Assembly (NCBI GenBank): GCA_029721435.1
Contig: CM056574.1
Span: 74,133,501 to 74,197,500, forward strand
Source of the DNA: Gymnothorax reevesii
Taxonomy: Eukaryota > Chordata > Actinopteri > Anguilliformes > Muraenidae
Length of the DNA: 64,000 nt
Direction: 5' to 3'
The position numbers were made by a program, and so were the translations under genes. The notes beneath the pieces are model-generated. The model searched no databases and was not told where the DNA came from. It saw only the letters and a list, made by a program, of their open reading frames with translations. How positions within the stretch are numbered: position 1 is the stretch's first letter; each line of letters begins with the position of its first letter. This document shows, piece after piece, positions 22,469 through 35,456 of this stretch.

Positions 22469-25277
22469 CCTCAAAGAAGCGTGTTTCCATGAAAGTGCGT
22501 ATAGCCACAGTTTCAGCGCTCTAGCGCGCTTCCTTTCAGAGATACGAGCATATTCACTCCAATTCAGTAATATAGTCACAATTCACTGAAGTTGTTCACT
22601 TTCCCACCGAGTAACACACAGAATGGACATTTCTGACAAGCAAATCTAAAAAAAGAAAGTTTTTGAAAAAGTGCATATCTTCACTTCAGAAGCTTATATT
22701 CACTTAAAATTGGCCATACAAGCACATTGGACCAATCGATACAATATATGCAATGCACTGTGATCTGAAGCTGTTCCCTGGCCAGAAGCACGCACAGTTT
22801 CACATTCTGAGCTTAAAACCTCAAAGAAGCGTGTTTTCATGAAAGTGCGTATAGCCACAGTTTCAGCGCTCTAGCGCGCTTCCTTTCAGAGATAAACGCA
22901 TAATCACTCGAATTCAGTCATATAGTCACAATTCACTCAAGTTTTTCACTTTCCCACTGGGTTACACACAGAAAGGACATTTTTGACAAGCAAAATTTAA
23001 AAAAAAAGAAAGTTTTTGAAAAAGTGCATATCTTCACTTCAGAAGCTTATATTCACTTCCGAATGGCCATACAAGCACATTGGACCAAAAGATACCATAT
23101 AAGCATTGCACTGTGATCTGAAGCTGTTCCCTGGCCAGAAACACGCACAGTTTCACTTTCTGAGCTTAAAACCTCAAAGAAGCGTGTTTCCATGAAAGTG
23201 CGTATAGCCACAGTATCAGCGCTCTAGCGCGCTTCCTTACAGAGATACGAGCATATTCACTCCAATTCAGTAATATAGTCACAATTCACTGAAGTTGTTT
23301 ACTTTCCCACTGGGTTACACACAGAATGGACATTTTTGACAAGCAAAATTAAAAAAAAGAAAGTTTTTGAAAAAGTACATATCTTCACTTCAGAAGCTTA
23401 TATTCACTTAAAATTGGCCATACAAGCACATTGGACCAAACGATACCATATAAGCATTGCACTGTGATCTGAAGCTGTTCCCTGGCCAGAAACACGCACA
23501 GTTTCACTTTCTGAGCTTAAAACCTCAAAGAAGCGTGTTTCCATGAAAGTGCGTATAGCCACAGTTTCAGCGCTCTAGCGCGCTTCCTTACAGAGATACG
23601 AGCATATTCACTCCAATTCAGTAATATAGTCACAATTCACTGAAGTTGTTCACTTTCCCACTGGGTTACACACAGAATGGACATTTTTGACAAGCAAAAT
23701 TAAAAAAAAGAAAGTTTTTGAAAAAGTACATATCTTCACTTCAGAAGCTTATATTCACTTAAAATTGGCCATACAAGCACATTGGACCAAACAATACCAT
23801 ATAAGCATTGCACTGTGATCTGAAGCTGTTCCCTGGCCAGAAACACGCACAGTTTCACTTTCTGAGCTTAAAACCTCAAAGAAGCGTGTTTCCATGAAAG
23901 TGCGTATAGCCACAGTTTCAGCGCTCTAGCGCGCTTCCTTACAGAGGTAAACGCATCATCACTCGAATTCAGTCATATAGTCACAATTCACTCAAGTTTG
24001 TCACTTTCCCACTGGGTTACACACAGAAAGGACATTTTTGACAAGCAAAATTAAAAAAAAAGAAAGTTTTTGAAAAAGCGCATATCTTCACTTCAGAAGC
24101 TTCTATTCACTTCCAAATGGCCATACAAGCACATTGGAACAAACGATACAATATATGCATTGCACTGTGATCTGAAGCTGTTGCCAGGCCAGAAACACGC
24201 TCAGATTCACGTTCTGAGCTTAAAACCTCAAAGAAGCGTGTTTTCATGAAAGCACGTATAGATACAGTTTCAGCGCTCTAGCGCGCTTCCTGACAGAGAT
24301 AAACGCATAATCACTCGAATTCAGTCATATAGTCACAATTCACTCAAGTTTTTTACTTTCCCACTGGGTTACACACAGAATGGACATTTTTGACAAGCAA
24401 AATAAAAAAAAAAGAAAGTTTTTGAAAAAACGCATATCTTCACTTCAGAAGCTTCTATTCACTTCCAAATGGCCATACAAGCACATTGGAACAAACGATA
24501 CAATATATGCATTGGACTGTGATCTGAAGCTGTTGCCAGGCCGGAAACACGCTCAGATTCACTTTCTGAGCTTAAAACCTCAAAGAAGCATGTTTTCATG
24601 AAAGTGCGTATAGCCACAGTTTCAGCGCTCTAGCTCGCTTTCTTACAGAGATAAACGCATATTCACTCCAATTCAGTCATATTGTCACAATTCACTCAAG
24701 ATTGTCACTTTCTCACTAAGTTACACACAGAAAGGACATTTTTGACAAGCAAAACTGAAAAAAAGAAAGTTTTTGAAAAGTACATATCTTCACTTCAGAA
24801 GCTTCTATTCACTTAAAATTGGCCATACAAGCACATTGGACCAATCGATACAATATATGCACTGCACTGTGATCTGAAGCTGTTGCCAGGCCGGAAACAC
24901 GCTCAGATTCACTTTCTGAGCTTAAAACCTCAAAGAAGCATGTTTTCATGAAAGTGCGTATAGCCACAGTTTCAGCGCTCTAGCTAGCTTTCTTACAGAG
25001 ATAAACGCATATTCACTCCAATTCAGTCATATTGTCACAATTCACTCAAGTTTGTGACTTTCTCACTAAGTTACACACAGAAAGGACATTTTTTACAAGC
25101 AAAACTAAAAAAAAGAAAGTTATTGAAAAGTACATATCTTCACTTCAGAAGCTTATATTCACTTAAAATTGGCCATACAAGCACATTGGACCAATCGATA
25201 CAATATATGCACTGCACTGTGATCTGAAGCTGTTGCCAGGCCGGAAACACGCTCAGATTCACTTTCTGAGCTTAAAA
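22469..25277 (+). repeat. HOR unit 9: 8-mer A B C C' D E F G1 (2809 bp)
   Basis: Monomer starts are 22469, 22819, 23172, 23523, 23874, 24226, 24578 and 24928. F has aaaactgaaaa and G1 has ctagctagc. Both are shared with the unit at 27032, so these two are closer to each other than to the units at 16849 and 19659. Confidence 0.9.
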
Positions 25278-25627
25278 CCTCAAAGAAGCGTGTTTCCATG
25301 AAAGTGCGTATAGCCACAGTTTCAGCGCTCTAGCGCGCTTCCTTTCAGAGATACGAGCATATTCACTCCAATTCAGTAATATAGTCACAATTCACTGAAG
25401 TTGTTCACTTTCCCACCGAGTAACACACAGAATGGACATTTCTGACAAGCAAATCTAAAAAAAGAAAGTTTTTGAAAAAGTGCATATCTTCACTTCAGAA
25501 GCTTATATTCACTTCCAAATGGCCATACAAGCACATTGGACCAAACAATACCATATAAGCATTGCACTGTGATCTGAAGCTGTTCCCTGGCCAGAAACAC
25601 GCACAGTTTCACTTTCTGAGCTTAAAA
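25278..25627 (+). repeat. Composite monomer A/B/C' (A*)
   Basis: It is A-type through the cccaccgag, aaatct and gtgcatatc markers (to about 25490). Then it reads ttcacttccaaatgg, a B-like state, then ccaaacaatacc and tataagcattgc, which are C'-like, and ends ccagaaacacgcac. Three sources in sequence suggest gene conversion or two successive exchanges, not one simple crossover. Confidence 0.78.
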
Positions 25628-27031
25628 CCTCAAAGAAGCGTGTTTCCATGAAAGTGCGTATAGCCACAGTTTCAGCGCTCTAGCGCGCTTCCTTACAGAG
25701 GTAAACGCATCATCACTCGAATTCAGTCATATAGTCACAATTCACTCAAGTTTGTCACTTTCCCACTGGGTTACACACAGAAAGGACATTTTTGACAAGC
25801 AAAATTAAAAAAAAAGAAAGTTTTTGAAAAAGCGCATATCTTCACTTCAGAAGCTTCTATTCACTTCCAAATGGCCATACAAGCACATTGGAACAAACGA
25901 TACAATATATGCATTGCACTGTGATCTGAAGCTGTTGCCAGGCCAGAAACACGCTCAGATTCACGTTCTGAGCTTAAAACCTCAAAGAAGCGTGTTTTCA
26001 TGAAAGCACGTATAGATACAGTTTCAGCGCTCTAGCGCGCTTCCTGACAGAGATAAACGCATAATCACTCGAATTCAGTCATATAGTCACAATTCACTCA
26101 AGTTTTTTACTTTCCCACTGGGTTACACACAGAATGGACATTTTTGACAAGCAAAATAAAAAAAAAAGAAAGTTTTTGAAAAAACGCATATCTTCACTTC
26201 AGAAGCTTCTATTCACTTCCAAATGGCCATACAAGCACATTGGAACAAACGATACAATATATGCATTGGACTGTGATCTGAAGCTGTTGCCAGGCCGGAA
26301 ACACGCTCAGATTCACTTTCTGAGCTTAAAACCTCAAAGAAGCATGTTTTCATGAAAGTGCGTATAGCCACAGTTTCAGCGCTCTAGCTCGCTTTCTTAC
26401 AGAGATAAACGCATATTCACTCCAATTCAGTCATATTGTCACAATTCACTCAAGATTGTCACTTTCTCACTAAGTTACACACAGAAAGGACATTTTTGAC
26501 AAGCAAAACTAAAAAAAAGAAAGTTTTTGAAAAGTACATATCTTCACTTCAGAAGCTTCTATTCACTTAAAATTGGCCATACAAGCACATTGGACCAATC
26601 GATACAATATATGCACTGCACTGTGATCTGAAGCTGTTGCCAGGCCGGAAACACGCTCAGATTCACTTTCTGAGCTTAAAACCTCAAAGAAGCATGTTTT
26701 CATGAAAGTGCGTATAGCCACAGTTTCAGCGCTCTAGCTCGCTTTCTTACAGAGATAAACGCATATTCACTCCAATTCAGTCATATTGTCACAATTCACT
26801 CAAGTTTGTGACTTTCTCACTAAGTTACACACAGAAAGGACATTTTTTACAAGCAAAACTAAAAAAAAGAAAGTTATTGAAAAGTACATATCTTCACTTC
26901 AGAAGCTTATATTCACTTAAAATTGGCCATACAAGCACATTGGACCAATCGATACAATATATGCACTGCACTGTGATCTGAAGCTGTTGCCAGGCCGGAA
27001 ACACGCTCAGATTCACTTTCTGAGCTTAAAA
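25278..27031 (+). repeat. HOR unit 10: 5-mer A* D E F G1 (1754 bp)
   Basis: Monomer starts are 25278, 25628, 25980, 26332 and 26682. It is an 8-mer that has lost the equivalent of B, C and C' through a composite A* monomer. It sits between two intact 8-mers, so the loss happened inside an already amplified tract. Confidence 0.88.
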
Positions 27032-29840
27032 CCTCAAAGAAGCGTGTTTCCATGAAAGTGCGTATAGCCACAGTTTCAGCGCTCTAGCGCGCTTCCTTTC
27101 AGAGATACGAGCATATTCACTCCAATTCAGTAATATAGTCACAATTCACTGAAGTTGTTCACTTTCCCACCGAGTAACACACAGAATGGACATTTCTGAC
27201 AAGCAAATCTAAAAAAAGAAAGTTTTTGAAAAAGTGCATATCTTCACTTCAGAAGCTTATATTCACTTAAAATTGGCCATACAAGCACATTGGACCAATC
27301 GATACAATATATGCAATGCACTGTGATCTGAAGCTGTTCCCTGGCCAGAAGCACGCACAGTTTCACATTCTGAGCTTAAAACCTCAAAGAAGCGTGTTTT
27401 CATGAAAGTGCGTATAGCCACAGTTTCAGCGCTCTAGCGCGCTTCCTTTCAGAGATAAACGCATAATCACTCGAATTCAGTCATATAGTCACAATTCACT
27501 CAAGTTTTTCACTTTCCCACTGGGTTACACACAGAAAGGACATTTTTGACAAGCAAAATTTTAAAAAAAAGAAAGTTTTTGAAAAAGTGCATATCTTCAC
27601 TTCAGAAGCTTATATTCACTTCCGAATGGCCATACAAGCACATTGGACCAAAAGATACCATATAAGCATTGCACTGTGATCTGAAGCTGTTCCCTGGCCA
27701 GAAACACGCACAGTTTCACTTTCTGAGCTTAAAACCTCAAAGAAGCGTGTTTCCATGAAAGTGCGTATAGCCACAGTATCAGCGCTCTAGCGCGCTTCCT
27801 TACAGAGATACGAGCATATTCACTCCAATTCAGTAATATAGTCACAATTCACTGAAGTTGTTTACTTTCCCACTGGGTTACACACAGAATGGACATTTTT
27901 GACAAGCAAAATTAAAAAAAAGAAAGTTTTTGAAAAAGTACATATCTTCACTTCAGAAGCTTATATTCACTTAAAATTGGCCATACAAGCACATTGGACC
28001 AAACGATACCATATAAGCATTGCACTGTGATCTGAAGCTGTTCCCTGGCCAGAAACACGCACAGTTTCACTTTCTGAGCTTAAAACCTCAAAGAAGCGTG
28101 TTTCCATGAAAGTGCGTATAGCCACAGTTTCAGCGCTCTAGCGCGCTTCCTTACAGAGATACGAGCATATTCACTCCAATTCAGTAATATAGTCACAATT
28201 CACTGAAGTTGTTCACTTTCCCACTGGGTTACACACAGAATGGACATTTTTGACAAGCAAAATTAAAAAAAAGAAAGTTTTTGAAAAAGTACATATCTTC
28301 ACTTCAGAAGCTTATATTCACTTAAAATTGGCCATACAAGCACATTGGACCAAACAATACCATATAAGCATTGCACTGTGATCTGAAGCTGTTCCCTGGC
28401 CAGAAACACGCACAGTTTCACTTTCTGAGCTTAAAACCTCAAAGAAGCGTGTTTCCATGAAAGTGCGTATAGCCACAGTTTCAGCGCTCTAGCGCGCTTC
28501 CTTACAGAGGTAAACGCATCATCACTCGAATTCAGTCATATAGTCACAATTCACTCAAGTTTGTCACTTTCCCACTGGGTTACACACAGAAAGGACATTT
28601 TTGACAAGCAAAATTAAAAAAAAAGAAAGTTTTTGAAAAAGCGCATATCTTCACTTCAGAAGCTTCTATTCACTTCCAAATGGCCATACAAGCACATTGG
28701 AACAAACGATACAATATATGCATTGCACTGTGATCTGAAGCTGTTGCCAGGCCAGAAACACGCTCAGATTCACGTTCTGAGCTTAAAACCTCAAAGAAGC
28801 GTGTTTTCATGAAAGCACGTATAGATACAGTTTCAGCGCTCTAGCGCGCTTCCTGACAGAGATAAACGCATAATCACTCGAATTCAGTCATATAGTCACA
28901 ATTCACTCAAGTTTTTTACTTTCCCACTGGGTTACACACAGAATGGACATTTTTGACAAGCAAAATAAAAAAAAAAGAAAGTTTTTGAAAAAACGCATAT
29001 CTTCACTTCAGAAGCTTCTATTCACTTCCAAATGGCCATACAAGCACATTGGAACAAACGATACAATATATGCATTGGACTGTGATCTGAAGCTGTTGCC
29101 AGGCCGGAAACACGCTCAGATTCACTTTCTGAGCTTAAAACCTCAAAGAAGCATGTTTTCATGAAAGTGCGTATAGCCACAGTTTCAGCGCTCTAGCTCG
29201 CTTTCTTACAGAGATAAACGCATATTCACTCCAATTCAGTCATATTGTCACAATTCACTCAAGATTGTCACTTTCTCACTAAGTTACACACAGAAAGGAC
29301 ATTTTTGACAAGCAAAACTGAAAAAAAGAAAGTTTTTGAAAAGTACATATCTTCACTTCAGAAGCTTCTATTCACTTAAAATTGGCCATACAAGCACATT
29401 GGACCAATCGATACAATATATGCACTGCACTGTGATCTGAAGCTGTTGCCAGGCCGGAAACACGCTCAGATTCACTTTCTGAGCTTAAAACCTCAAAGAA
29501 GCATGTTTTCATGAAAGTGCGTATAGCCACAGTTTCAGCGCTCTAGCTAGCTTTCTTACAGAGATAAACGCATATTCACTCCAATTCAGTCATATTGTCA
29601 CAATTCACTCAAGTTTGTGACTTTCTCACTAAGTTACACACAGAAAGGACATTTTTTACAAGCAAAACTAAAAAAAAGAAAGTTATTGAAAAGTACATAT
29701 CTTCACTTCAGAAGCTTATATTCACTTAAAATTGGCCATACAAGCACATTGGACCAATCGATACAATATATGCACTGCACTGTGATCTGAAGCTGTTGCC
29801 AGGCCGGAAACACGCTCAGATTCACTTTCTGAGCTTAAAA
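27032..29840 (+). repeat. HOR unit 11: 8-mer A B C C' D E F G1 (2809 bp)
   Basis: Monomer starts are 27032, 27382, 27735, 28086, 28437, 28789, 29141 and 29491. It shares aaaactgaaaa in F and ctagctagc in G1 with the unit at 22469. Confidence 0.9.
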
Positions 29841-32648
29841 CCTCAAAGAAGCGTGTTTCCATGAAAGTGCGTATAGCCACAGTTTCAGCGCTCTAGCGCG
29901 CTTCCTTTCAGAGATACGAGCATATTCACTCCAATTCAGTAATATAGTCACAATTCACTGAAGTTGTTCACTTTCCCACCGAGTAACACACAGAATGGAC
30001 ATTTCTGACAAGCAAATCTAAAAAAAGAAAGTTTTTGAAAAAGTGCATATCTTCACTTCAGAAGCTTATATTCACTTAAAATTGGCAATACAAGCACATT
30101 GGACCAATCGATACAATATATGCAATGCAATGTGATCTGAAGCTGTTCCCTGGCCAGAAGCACGCACAGTTTCACATTCTGAGCTTAAAACCTCAAAGAA
30201 GCGTGTTTTCCTGAAAGTGCGTATAGCCACAGTTTCAGCGCTCTAGCGCGCTTCCTTTCAGAGATAAACGCATAATCACTCGAATTCAGTCATATAGTCA
30301 CAATTCACTCAAGTTTTTCACTTTCCCACTGGGTTACACACAGAAAGGACATTTTTGACAAGCAAAATTTTAAAAAAAAGAAAGTTTTTGAAAAAGTGCA
30401 TATCTTCACTTCAGAAGCTTATTTTCACTTCCAAATGGCCATACAAGCACATTGGACCAAAAGATACCATATAAGCATTGCACTGTGATCTGAAGCTGTT
30501 CCCTGGCCAGAAACACGCACAGTTTCACTTTCTGAGCTTAAAACCTCAAAGAAGCGTGTTTCCATGAAAGTGCGTATAGCCACAGTATCAGCGCTCTAGC
30601 GCGCTTCCTTACAGAGATACGAGCATATTCACTCCAATTCAGTAATATAGTCACAATTCACTGAAGTTGTTTACTTTCCCACTGGGTTACACACAGAATG
30701 GACATTTTTGACAAGCAAAATTAAAAAAAAGAAAGTTTTTGAAAAAGTACATATCTTCACTTCAGAAGCTTATATTCACTTAAAATTGGCCATACAAGCA
30801 CATTGGACCAAACGATACCATATAAGCATTGCACTGTGATCTGAAGCTGTTCCCTGGCCAGAAACACGCACAGTTTCACTTTCTGAGCTTAAAACCTCAA
30901 AGAAGCGTGTTTCCATGAAAGTGCGTATAGCCACAGTTTCAGCGCTCTAGCGCGCTTCCTTACAGAGGTAAACGCATCATCACTCGAATTCAGTCATATA
31001 GTCACAATTCACTCAAGTTTGTCACTTTCCCACTGGGTTACACACGGAAATGACATTTTTGACAAGCAAAATTAAAAAAAAAGAAAGTTTTTGAAAAAGT
31101 GCATATCTTCACTTCAGAAGCTTCTATTCACTTCCAAATGGCCATACAAGCACATTGGAACAAACGATACAATATATGCATTGCACTGTGATCTGAAGCT
31201 GTTGCCAGGCCAGAAACACGCTCAGATTCACGTTCTGAGCTTAAAACCTCAAAGAAGCGTGTTTTCATGAAAGCACGTATAGCTACAGTTTCAGCGCTCT
31301 AGCGCGCTTCCTGACAGAGATAAACGCATAATCACTCGAATTCAGTCATATAGTCACAATTCACTCAAGTTTTTTACTTTCCCACTGGGTTACACACAGA
31401 ATGGACATTTTTGACAAGCAAAATAAAAAAAAAAGAAAGTTTTTGAAAAAGCGCATATCTTCACTTCAGAAGCTTCTATTCACTTCCAAATGGCCATACA
31501 AGCACATTGTAACAAACGATACAATATATGCATTGGACTGTGATCTGAAGCTGTTGCCAGGCCGGAAACACGCCCAGATTCACTTTCTGAGCTTAAAACC
31601 TCAAAGAAGCATGTTTTCATGAAAGTGCGTATAGCCACAGTTTCAGCGGTCAAGCTCGCTTTCTTACAGAGATAAACGCATATTCTCTCCAATTCAGTCA
31701 TATTGTCACAATTCACTCAAGATTGTCACTTTCTCACTAAGTTACACACAGAAAGGACATTTTTGACAAGCAAAACTAAAAAAAAGAAAGTTTTTGAAAA
31801 GTACATATCTTCACTTCAGAAGCTTATATTCACTTAAAATTGGCCATACAAGCACATTGGACCAATCGATACAATATATGCACTGCACTGTCATCTGAAG
31901 CTGTTGCCAGGCCGGAAACACGCTCAGATTCACTTTCTGAGCTTAAAACCTCAAAGAAGCATGTTTTCATGAAAGTGCGTATAGCCACAGTTTCAGCGCT
32001 CTCGCTCGCTTTCTTACAGAGATAAACGCATATTCACTCCAATTCAGTCATATTGTCACAATTCACTCAAGTTTGTCACTTTCTCACTAAGTTACACACA
32101 GAAAGGACATTTTTTACAAGCAAAACTGAAAAAAAGAAAGTTTTTGAAAAGTACATATCTTCACTTCAGAAGCTGATATTCACTTAAAATTGGCCATACA
32201 AGCACATTGGACCAATCGATACAATATATGCACTGCACTGTGATCTGAAGCTGTTGCCAGGCCGGAAACACGCTCAGATTCACTTTCTGAGCTTAAAACC
32301 TCAAAGAAGCATGTTTTCATGAAAGTGCGTATAGCCACAGTTTCAGCGCTCTAGCTAGCTTTCTTACAGAGATAAACGCATATTCACTCCAATTCAGTCA
32401 TATTGTCACAATTCACTCAAGTTTGTGACTTTCTCACTAAGTTACACACAGAAAGGACATTTTTTACAAGCAAAACTAAAAAAAAGAAAGTTATTGAAAA
32501 GTACATATCTTCACTTCAGAAGCTTATATTCACTTAAAATTGGCCATACAAGCACATTGGACCAATCGATACAATATATGCACTGCACTGTGATCTGAAG
32601 CTGTTGCCAGGCCGGAAACACGCTCAGATTCACTTTCTGAGCTTAAAA
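29841..32648 (+). repeat. HOR unit 12: 8-mer A B C D E F G2 G1 (2808 bp)
   Basis: Monomer starts are 29841, 30191, 30544, 30895, 31247, 31599, 31949 and 32299. The eighth monomer is G2, not a second C. Markers are ttggcaatac, gtgttttcctg, agcttattttcac in B, acacggaaatgac, gcggtcaagctcgc and agctgatattc in G2. Confidence 0.9.
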
Positions 32649-35456
32649 CCTCAAAGAAGCGTGTTTCCATGAAAGTGCGTATAGCCACAGTTTCAGCGCT
32701 CTAGCGCGCTTCCTTTCAGAGATACGAGCATATTCACTCCAATTCAGTAATATAGTCACAATTCACTGAAGTTGTTCACTTTCCCACCGAGTAACACACA
32801 GAATGGACATTTCTGACAAGCAAATCTAAAAAAAGAAAGTTTTTGAAAAAGTGCATATCTTCACTTCAGAAGCTTATATTCACTTAAAATTGGCAATACA
32901 AGCACATTGGACCAATCGATACAATATATGCAATGCAATGTGATCTGAAGCTGTTCCCTGGCCAGAAGCACGCACAGTTTCACATTCTGAGCTTAAAACC
33001 TCAAAGAAGCGTGTTTTCCTGAAAGTGCGTATAGCCACAGTTTCAGCGCTCTAGCGCGCTTCCTTTCAGAGATAAACGCATAATCACTCGAATTCAGTCA
33101 TATAGTCACAATTCACTCAAGTTTTTCACTTTCCCACTGGGTTACACACAGAAAGGACATTTTTGACAAGCAAAATTTTAAAAAAAAGAAAGTTTTTGAA
33201 AAAGTGCATATCTTCACTTCAGAAGCTTATTTTCACTTCCAAATGGCCATACAAGCACATTGGACCAAAAGATACCATATAAGCATTGCACTGTGATCTG
33301 AAGCTGTTCCCTGGCCAGAAACACGCACAGTTTCACTTTCTGAGCTTAAAACCTCAAAGAAGCGTGTTTCCATGAAAGTGCGTATAGCCACAGTATCAGC
33401 GCTCTAGCGCGCTTCCTTACAGAGATACGAGCATATTCACTCCAATTCAGTAATATAGTCACAATTCACTGAAGTTGTTTACTTTCCCACTGGGTTACAC
33501 ACAGAATGGACATTTTTGACAAGCAAAATTAAAAAAAAGAAAGTTTTTGAAAAAGTACATATCTTCACTTCAGAAGCTTATATTCACTTAAAATTGGCCA
33601 TACAAGCACATTGGACCAAACGATACCATATAAGCATTGCACTGTGATCTGAAGCTGTTCCCTGGCCAGAAACACGCACAGTTTCACTTTCTGAGCTTAA
33701 AACCTCAAAGAAGCGTGTTTCCATGAAAGTGCGTATAGCCACAGTTTCAGCGCTCTAGCGCGCTTCCTTACAGAGGTAAACGCATCATCACTCGAATTCA
33801 GTCATATAGTCACAATTCACTCAAGTTTGTCACTTTCCCACTGGGTTACACACGGAAATGACATTTTTGACAAGCAAAATTAAAAAAAAAGAAAGTTTTT
33901 GAAAAAGTGCATATCTTCACTTCAGAAGCTTCTATTCACTTCCAAATGGCCATACAAGCACATTGGAACAAACGATACAATATATGCATTGCACTGTGAT
34001 CTGAAGCTGTTGCCAGGCCAGAAACACGCTCAGATTCACGTTCTGAGCTTAAAACCTCAAAGAAGCGTGTTTTCATGAAAGCACGTATAGCTACAGTTTC
34101 AGCGCTCTAGCGCGCTTCCTGACAGAGATAAACGCATAATCACTCGAATTCAGTCATATAGTCACAATTCACTCAAGTTTTTTACTTTCCCACTGGGTTA
34201 CACACAGAATGGACATTTTTGACAAGCAAAATAAAAAAAAAAGAAAGTTTTTGAAAAAGCGCATATCTTCACTTCAGAAGCTTCTATTCACTTCCAAATG
34301 GCCATACAAGCACATTGTAACAAACGATACAATATATGCATTGGACTGTGATCTGAAGCTGTTGCCAGGCCGGAAACACGCCCAGATTCACTTTCTGAGC
34401 TTAAAACCTCAAAGAAGCATGTTTTCATGAAAGTGCGTATAGCCACAGTTTCAGCGGTCAAGCTCGCTTTCTTACAGAGATAAACGCATATTCTCTCCAA
34501 TTCAGTCATATTGTCACAATTCACTCAAGATTGTCACTTTCTCACTAAGTTACACACAGAAAGGACATTTTTGACAAGCAAAACTAAAAAAAAGAAAGTT
34601 TTTGAAAAGTACATATCTTCACTTCAGAAGCTTATATTCACTTAAAATTGGCCATACAAGCACATTGGACCAATCGATACAATATATGCACTGCACTGTC
34701 ATCTGAAGCTGTTGCCAGGCCGGAAACACGCTCAGATTCACTTTCTGAGCTTAAAACCTCAAAGAAGCATGTTTTCATGAAAGTGCGTATAGCCACAGTT
34801 TCAGCGCTCTCGCTCGCTTTCTTACAGAGATAAACGCATATTCACTCCAATTCAGTCATATTGTCACAATTCACTCAAGTTTGTCACTTTCTCACTAAGT
34901 TACACACAGAAAGGACATTTTTTACAAGCAAAACAAAAAAAAAGAAAGTTTTTGAAAAGTACATATCTTCACTTCAGAAGCTGATATTCACTTAAAATTG
35001 GCCATACAAGCACATTGGACCAATCGATACAATATATGCACTGCACTGTGATCTGAAGCTGTTGCCAGGCCGGAAACACGCTCAGATTCACTTTCTGAGC
35101 TTAAAACCTCAAAGAAGCATGTTTTCATGAAAGTGCGTATGACCACAGTTTCAGCGCTCTAGCTCGCTTTCTTACAGAGATAAACGCATATTCACTCCAA
35201 TTCAGTCATATTGTCACAATTCACTCAAGTTTGAGACTTTCTCACTAAGTTACACACAGAAAGGACATTTTTTACAAGCAAAACTAAAAAAAAGAAAGTT
35301 ATTGAAAAGTACATATCTTCACTTCAGAAGCTTATATTCACTTAAAATTGGCCATACAAGCACATTGGACCAATCGATACAATATATGCACTGCACTGTG
35401 ATCTGAAGCTGTTGCCAGGCCGGAAACACGCTCAGATTCACTTTCTGAGCTTAAAA
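32649..35456 (+). repeat. HOR unit 13: 8-mer A B C D E F G2 G1 (2808 bp)
   Basis: Monomer starts are 32649, 32999, 33352, 33703, 34055, 34407, 34757 and 35107. It is a near copy of the previous unit except G1, which has gtatgaccac and tttgagac as at 10884. Confidence 0.9.

Noticed and set aside
31840..32025. Open frame of 61 codons across F/G2 (also 10425, 13934, 34648, 37458 and 42374)
   Set aside because: It is open only because G2 has ctctcgctcgc and so lacks the in-frame tag found in other classes.
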